Source of the DNA: Absidia repens
Lineage: Eukaryota > Mucoromycota > Mucoromycetes > Mucorales > Cunninghamellaceae
Length of the DNA: 64,000 bases
Direction of reading: 5' to 3'
Assembly (NCBI GenBank): GCA_002105175.1
Contig: MCGE01000003.1
Coordinates: 1,685,001-1,749,000 of the forward strand
Shown here: positions 58,561 to 64,000 of the stretch, in pieces
Layout: each line of letters opens with the position of its first letter
How positions within the stretch are numbered: the stretch's first letter is position 1
Made by a program: the position numbers and the translations under genes
Notes under the pieces: generated by a model
Seen by the model: only the letters and a program-made list of their open reading frames with translations
The model's database searches: none
Told to the model about the DNA's origin: nothing

Positions 58561-59499
58561 TACATTACGCCTGAAGGCGCATTTTCTTGACGAGTTTCTT
58601 GTTTTTATTGTGTTTTACCAGTATCGATGGCTACCTCGATGACGATATTGGAAGCTTTAGTCTTTATTTATATATTAATAGCTCAAATTGATGGTGCTTG
58701 GGAACTCCAAAAAATATATTGTCATCATCACTCGAATTACGATATTTCACAGCCAACAGTACTTTCTAGAAAAGTATTATTCTTCCATGGTTTCTTGTCG
58801 TTCCGGGTATCGTTAATGAGGATACCTACTGTACAGTACTTTACATCATAGACACACAAAACGAAAATTCTTATTATGTGTATAAAAATAAAACCAATTT
58901 AACGGTTCACTTCATTTAGAAGTACCATTATTTTAACTTGGATTTGCACTTCATGCCTTTGTGATAAATAAAATTCTCAGTGTAAGCAACTTTTGCACAC
59001 AATTTTAGGGTCATGATGAACGTTTTATTAAGATTATATTATCTCTATAGTTTGCGAAAAAAAAAAAAAAAGGTCATAAGCATTCAAAGTCGGTCGAGGT
59101 TTGGAAATTTTGACCTAGGAACAATGAAATTGAAATGATCCTAGACCGGGGGAATTTTCCAAAAACAGTAGGGCTTATTATAAAATCTGTTGTTACAAAA
59201 TGGTAAGATACTGATCCTGTTCTGTACAGTTCTTGTAAAAGGATTTGGAAGATGATGCACCATTTATATATGGACAGTATTTTTATTTCTAATCCTCCAC
59301 CATTGACCCTCAGACTCAGATGTTTTGTAGAAGGTACAATGGAGCATGCCTGCAAGGAATGCCAACAAACCAAGTAGACCTGGTTGTTCATTTTCCAAGT
59401 GTCACAGAAATCATCGTCGTGTATGCATAATATTTTACTCATATCTTATCATACATAAAAAGAAAAGAATTGTTCAGTGTCCGATAGGTCTGATAGTTG
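58561..59499. other. Spacer between repeats E and F
   Basis: AT-rich, about 0.9 kb. A weak minus-strand frame (59074-59442) contains no domain motif. A short palindrome (ACTGTACAGT) is near 58829. No gene is called. Confidence 0.45.
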
Positions 59500-60135
59500 A
59501 AGTTGCTGGGTAAAAAAAGAGAATTTATTGAAACATAAGCATAAACTGCGAACATCAATAGCAATGAAAGGAACTAACATGAGGGAGACTAGCGAGGATC
59601 TGAAATGATCAGTAGTTATATAAATAAGTAATAGTAAAAAGGGAACTACAATGCTATACAGTACAAAGTATGAGAACGAATAAGGGGATATCTTTTATTG
59701 AAACATAACAACAATCGACACAATCAAAAAGGGATGAGGTTACAAAGAGATCTCTTGCAAAAGATATGAGAGAAGCAAATGGGGTATTTTTCATTGAAGC
59801 TTGTAAAAAAAAAGTCATATTTTATTCATATGAGAAACAAACTATGGACAACCTAATACTAAACTAAGCTAATGAAGGCTCCAAAAAGCCAACTAATGGT
59901 GTTCCCAAATACTAAATCCAAAATGAAAGAGTTCCACCATGTGTGTTGTAATCCCTAAGCTGAAACCCCTTCTAAACTAGTCCTGACACTAATCTACATC
60001 TAACATAACCTGAAAAAAGTTGAATGATGAAGAAAAATAAAGGGAAAAAAAAAATCGAAAAAGAAAGACAATCGGTGGGAAAAAGAATTGGAAGTAAATA
60101 AAGCCTCACGTGGACGGGATTTGAAAACATTTTTC
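59500..60135 (-). repeat. Dispersed non-coding repeat, copy F
   Basis: Minus-strand copy, inverted relative to E. On its own strand: CCCGTCCACGTGAGG (near 60106-60120), a T/C-rich tract, CAGGACTAGTTTAGAAGGGG, TTAGGGATTACAACACACAT, TTTCATTTTGGATTTAG, GGCTTTTTGGAGCCTTCATT, then GAATAAAATATGACTTTT near 59822. Downstream units with AATAAAAGATATCC (near 59690) follow, to about 59520. The GGGGAAACCC hairpin is damaged in this copy (GGTGGAACTC). Confidence 0.78.
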
Positions 60136-61832
60136 TCGTCTCTCGTAAGGATTCGGTTCGAGATTATTATTAGTTTTAGTGGATACAAAAAAAGGAACCC
60201 TCGTTTTATTTACAGCATTCAACACCATGTAATATGATCAGCATGATAGTTCTTTATTCAGACAGAAAACTTCAACGCCCAAACAATGGATCCCCTTTTT
60301 CATGTCAGTAATCGACAGTATGGTGGCTTCATCGTGTACAACTCAACAGTAGCAAACACTTTTTTTTTATTATATTAAACCGCACCACCCAACACCAGCC
60401 TTTTAAAGAAAGAAAGAAAAAATCACCACCATTCAGCATCGGTAGCATAGCTGCTTTCTTCTCGTGACGCAACTGTCACGATGCTTTCACACTACCCTGT
60501 TCTTTTTTAGAATAGTAGTTGGCCACATACCGGAGAATAGCCAACTCCATAGTAGAATAGCTTTTCACTTACCATATAATTTCTTACACTCTTAGTTTAC
60601 CCTATGTTATATCTATTCTACAATAAAAAACATATATCTGACGTACTTTAAATGAATATCGCAATATCTTATAGTGTTTCGTAGGTGGACGTCGTGGTGA
60701 AATAAAAACACCACTGCTAGCTATAAATAGATCTGTGTAGAAAATGTGGAAATGCTGGGAGACAATGGTGTTTATAGGGAATTCATGTGGTAGGGGGGTA
60801 TTTATTAAGACTGGCGTCATTGAGCGCAACTGAATGATGATAGTATTGAAGGATAGAATCAGATGGGCTTTGCAGATTGGTAAGAAAATAAATAAATAAA
60901 AAGTCGATTGTAATCGACTGTCAGTGAACCTCATCATGAAAACTTGATTCCTACAGTCAATAGGGTATATGGAATTGTGGTTCACCTCTATTTTAATTTC
61001 TTTACTCCTCCTATTGCTACCCCTGAATTTGGAGACTCGGATTTTTAATTCCGCGATTCATGCGATCGGTAAGCACCCTGGCTGTTTCTTTTTCTATGTA
61101 GTTCAATACTGGTCAATTGTATGCAGGGTAATCACTTCATACTTTTCCTGACATCTAAGCTGATTGATGATGATATTAATACAAAGGAGAGAAGGGAACC
61201 TGCTTATTTGAATAACGTACTGTGTGATAAGCTAATCATAAGAATATGTTTTGAAGTGTGAGCATTGAAACCCTTCCCAATCATCAATCACCTTGTATTT
61301 AGCAAAGAAATTATATTGTGCTTGTAGAATAAATATATATACAAATAATACATACATAGTTTATTTATCGAGAAAAAAAAAAAAAAAGGACCAGAAACTC
61401 TGAAAGCGGAAAATCCTGTTGTGATTGGTACTATGTGGGGGGAGGGTTCTCTTTTACAATCATAAACCATCAAACAAAGTTGCCCGATTCAAATCGGCCT
61501 AACAAATAAAGTTTTTAATTAATAGAAGGGGTGTATCTGATTATTTCATCAAGAAAACAAATAAAACAGCAACAAAGACATTCAGACTAAAAAGAGACAA
61601 CAAGAACATAAGCATAAAAAACAAAACATAATAATAAACATCGATAACTTGGAATATATATATATTTATTGAAGCAATATAGTAAGAAAAAGGGTATGGA
61701 GGAATAAAATTTTAAAGAAAAGCAGAAAGTGTCAAAATGGAGGGGGTGAGATGGGTATGAATAAAAATAAATATCTAAGGAGAGTAAGTGTGAATGAATA
61801 AATAAGCTAATAAGGGGAAGGAGGGACTGGTG
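60136..61832. other. Intergenic, 3' side of the bZIP gene
   Basis: AT-rich. Short frames at 60602-60985 (minus) and 60969-61151 (plus) show no recognisable motif. A reversed 3'-end signal lies near 61665. No gene is supported. Confidence 0.45.
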
Positions 61833-62156
61833 CTACGATACGAGTATAGACCATTCCTTGGTTCGTCTACGCTGATCATATAGAGACAAGATTTTACTTG
61901 GCTGCGAAGGAGTCGTTTGTTCCTGTTGATCATCACCACTATCATCATTGTTGTTGTCGTTGTTGGTTTCGTTGATTGCTTGTGCCGATAATACACGGTG
62001 AGAAGAGATATAGCCATTTTTCTTAAGATATCCGTGTAAAACTGATATTTGACCGATAATATAGGTTGTCACCACACATCTTCCTCCAAACTGTGTTGCT
62101 AGAGATTGGATTGTTCTCTCAATACCATTGGTGTCCTCGTCATCATCTAATCGAGT

Positions 62157-62192
<36 letters not shown>

Positions 62193-63780
62193 TTTTTTCT
62201 GATGGTCATTTCCTATTGCGGCCAAGGGAGGGCGCACGATAAATTTCCTACGATGATGCAGTGTTGCTAATGGCTGCAGCAGTTTCCATACCCTCAAAGC
62301 ACGTTTGTCGTCAAATCCAGTGAATCCAGAATAGTTGACAGTACTAACGCTATGGTCGTCGGTTTGGATGCTTGGCAGATTGAGCGTACGTAAATCATTG
62401 ATGGAAAGAGTCATTGTGTGGTTAACGATGATCGACATGAGTGCGGGAGCAAGTAAGGGGAAGTGTTGGAAAAGATTTACATTGTCAATATCGTTGCTGC
62501 TTCCGTTGCTGTTGTCATCGTAGTGGTCATTGGACGACGATCGTTCAGAGTCCTTGGATAAAACACGACTAATATTCCAGTCTGGCATCGTCGCATGAGA
62601 TAAATACATATCACGAATGTTGAAGTCGGGAGGTGACATATTCCAAGATGATGATGCTGCTCCATCAATTGACAAATTCTGCTGATCCGTATGTTGAAAC
62701 TGTAGATACTGCTGCTGCTGTCGCTGTTGTTGTGGTTGTTGCCGCTGTTGGTCGTTGATGTAGAATGAGGATCTTTGTTGCTGTGTGTTTAGTTGATTCA
62801 AAGCTGATTGCGAGTAAGAAAAATCATAAGGAATGTTTAAATCAGGAGGTGATGTAGACGAGTCCGAGGATAAAGCATGCACAGTACCAGGAGAGAAATC
62901 AATTGATGGCAAAGCTCCAGTTGTAGCAATATCACTATTAGGAGGTGGTTGCTGTTGTTGATTGCCGATGTGGGAAGATATCTTGTTGGCCACTAAATAA
63001 GCCCCTTGTTCAAACAAAGCCAAATCTGATCGTAGTTGCTTATTTTTACCATTTAACTTGTCCAACTTTTTTTTCATCACAGTGACTTCCACGTGTAGTT
63101 TGTTGTTTTCCGATCTGCAGCTTTCCAGTTCTTCTTCCAATGTGATCATGTATTCTAATAGTTGAAAAAGCATATATTAGACATATATTCTTTCCCCTTG
63201 TCTAACTTCTATTACTATTACCTTTTCTACGGTTGCGAAAGTTTCTGGCAGATATCTTGTTCCGCAGTTGACGTCTTTCTCTTGGGGACATTGATTTAAG
63301 TTGGTTTTCTGACACTTGGTTTGCCATGGTTGGTCTAAAGTCCAGTCTTCCAGATAACGGTTCGGCACCTTGACATTTGGTGATTTTTGCTTGTTTTAGG
63401 CAAGGAACGTCGTCTACTATCTTGCTTTTTTGTTTTTGCTGTTGTTGTTGCTGTTGTTTATCATCGCTGGCATCGTCCTCATGTTCTTTCGCGCCTTGTC
63501 CAAAGCATTCTATACTATCATTGAGATAAATCGACTGTTGGTATTGTTCCATTTGTTCCATTTGTTCCATTTTTGTTGAAGTCGTATTGCTACGGCTGCA
63601 GGCACTGTCTGTTCCTTTGGGAGTGATACTGTTTCCAAACGGTGTGGGAATCGACATGATCAATTGTTGCGGAGTTATGCACGTATTTGAATTCATGGAA
63701 ATGTCTTGTTGTACGGCAGGCACCGTTGAGTCCTGCTCTAAAATCCAGTCAATAGTGAAGTAATTGCATTCGCTATCCAT
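61833..63780 (-). CDS. bZIP transcription factor
   Basis: A sequence-specific DNA-binding factor. Exons on the minus strand: 63780-63222 and 63154-61833, giving 626 aa. The basic region (about 165-187) reads SPRERRQLRNKISARNFRNR, with the N-x-x-S-A-R-N-F-R signature. The leucine zipper follows directly in exon 2 (ITLEEELESCRSENNKLH..., heptads to about residue 235). The intron splits the bZIP between basic region and zipper. Both flanks are Gln/Ser/Asn-rich, with poly-Gln stretches encoded by CAG/CAA runs at about 62158-62195, 62700-62750 and 63425-63460. The S-A-R-N-F-R form resembles filamentous-fungal bZIPs such as the Atf21/IDI-4-like class, but no orthologue is claimed. Confidence 0.92.
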
Positions 63781-64000
63781 TATGTGAAAAAGTTAAGTTG
63801 AAAAAAGAGAAGAAAGAGAGAGTGAAAAAAAAGGGAGCTGGTTTTTAAAGCTTGCCAAATAAAGAGGGGCGAAGGCAAGCAAAAATGCGAACTTTTTCTG
63901 AGTTTCAAAAATCAAAAAATAACTTGATTGAGTTTTTTTTTGTGTTTGTTTTTCTGTTGTCTCTTGAAATACGGATATCAAATGTCTTCGAACGGTGACT
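63781..64000. promoter_or_regulatory. Promoter side of the bZIP gene
   Basis: On the gene strand this is T/C-rich just before the ATG, like other promoters in the window. The window ends here. Confidence 0.45.

Noticed and set aside
58829..58838. The palindrome ACTGTACAGT as a possible operator
   Set aside because: Isolated, with no neighbouring gene start; short palindromes are expected by chance in 64 kb.
59074..59442. A 122-codon minus-strand frame between repeats E and F
   Set aside because: No motif, no T/C promoter tract in the right place and no splice partner; kept only as intergenic.
2930..60135. CRISPR-like array from the repeated CACGTG blocks
   Set aside because: The repeats are kilobases apart, on both strands and diverged, in a eukaryotic genome with introns.

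Overview
The window is nuclear DNA of a filamentous fungus, most likely of the phylum Mucoromycota (Mucorales-type). The evidence is dense protein genes interrupted by many short introns (about 45-145 nt, GT...AG, often GTAAGT or GTATGT), AT-rich spacers, T/C-rich tracts before start codons, TTCAATAAA-type 3' ends, and a gene set with the best resemblance to fungal orthologues (HIS1, CPC2/RACK1, PRE7, MDH1, RTS1, MCR1, SelO, CDC50, velvet). The genus cannot be fixed from the sequence alone. All exon maps here were built by hand from splice signals, reading frame and protein-family similarity.

Layout. 0-6.5 kb: 3' end of a mitochondrial carrier gene, HIS1 with a 12-nt microexon, repeat copy A, RACK1 (minus), repeat copy B. 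7-17 kb: phytochelatin synthase, an AMN1-like F-box/LRR gene, proteasome beta-6 (minus), mitochondrial malate dehydrogenase (minus), a PfkB-family kinase (minus). 17.7-32 kb: B56-type PP2A subunit, TfdA/JLP1-like dioxygenase, a large low-complexity unknown protein, a G-alpha subunit, cohesin kleisin Rad21, and an uncharacterised gene directly behind it. 32.7-45 kb: Dus4 (minus), repeat D, SelO (minus), an SDR, repeat C, a WBP4-like splicing protein (minus), a velvet-domain regulator (minus). 46.5-64 kb: MCR1, a large ankyrin Hos4-like protein (minus), a small unknown spliced gene (minus), myo-inositol oxygenase (minus), CDC50, an inverted pair of repeats (E and F), and a bZIP factor (minus).

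The genes are mostly unrelated housekeeping and regulatory genes, and no biosynthetic cluster is seen. The main unexplained feature is a family of at least six diverged non-coding repeat copies (A-F, both strands, about 0.6-1 kb or more). Each has a gene-like layout: a CACGTG box (lost in C), a T/C-rich tract, a strongly conserved body of about 200 nt with small hairpins, and AATAAA-type 3' signals. No copy has a convincing long ORF. A second theme is single-base frame breaks, mostly in short homopolymers, inside otherwise conserved genes (SelO, the WBP4-like gene, the velvet gene, and two unknown genes). These could be assembly indels or real lesions. A third theme is very small exons, including an apparent start codon split by an intron.
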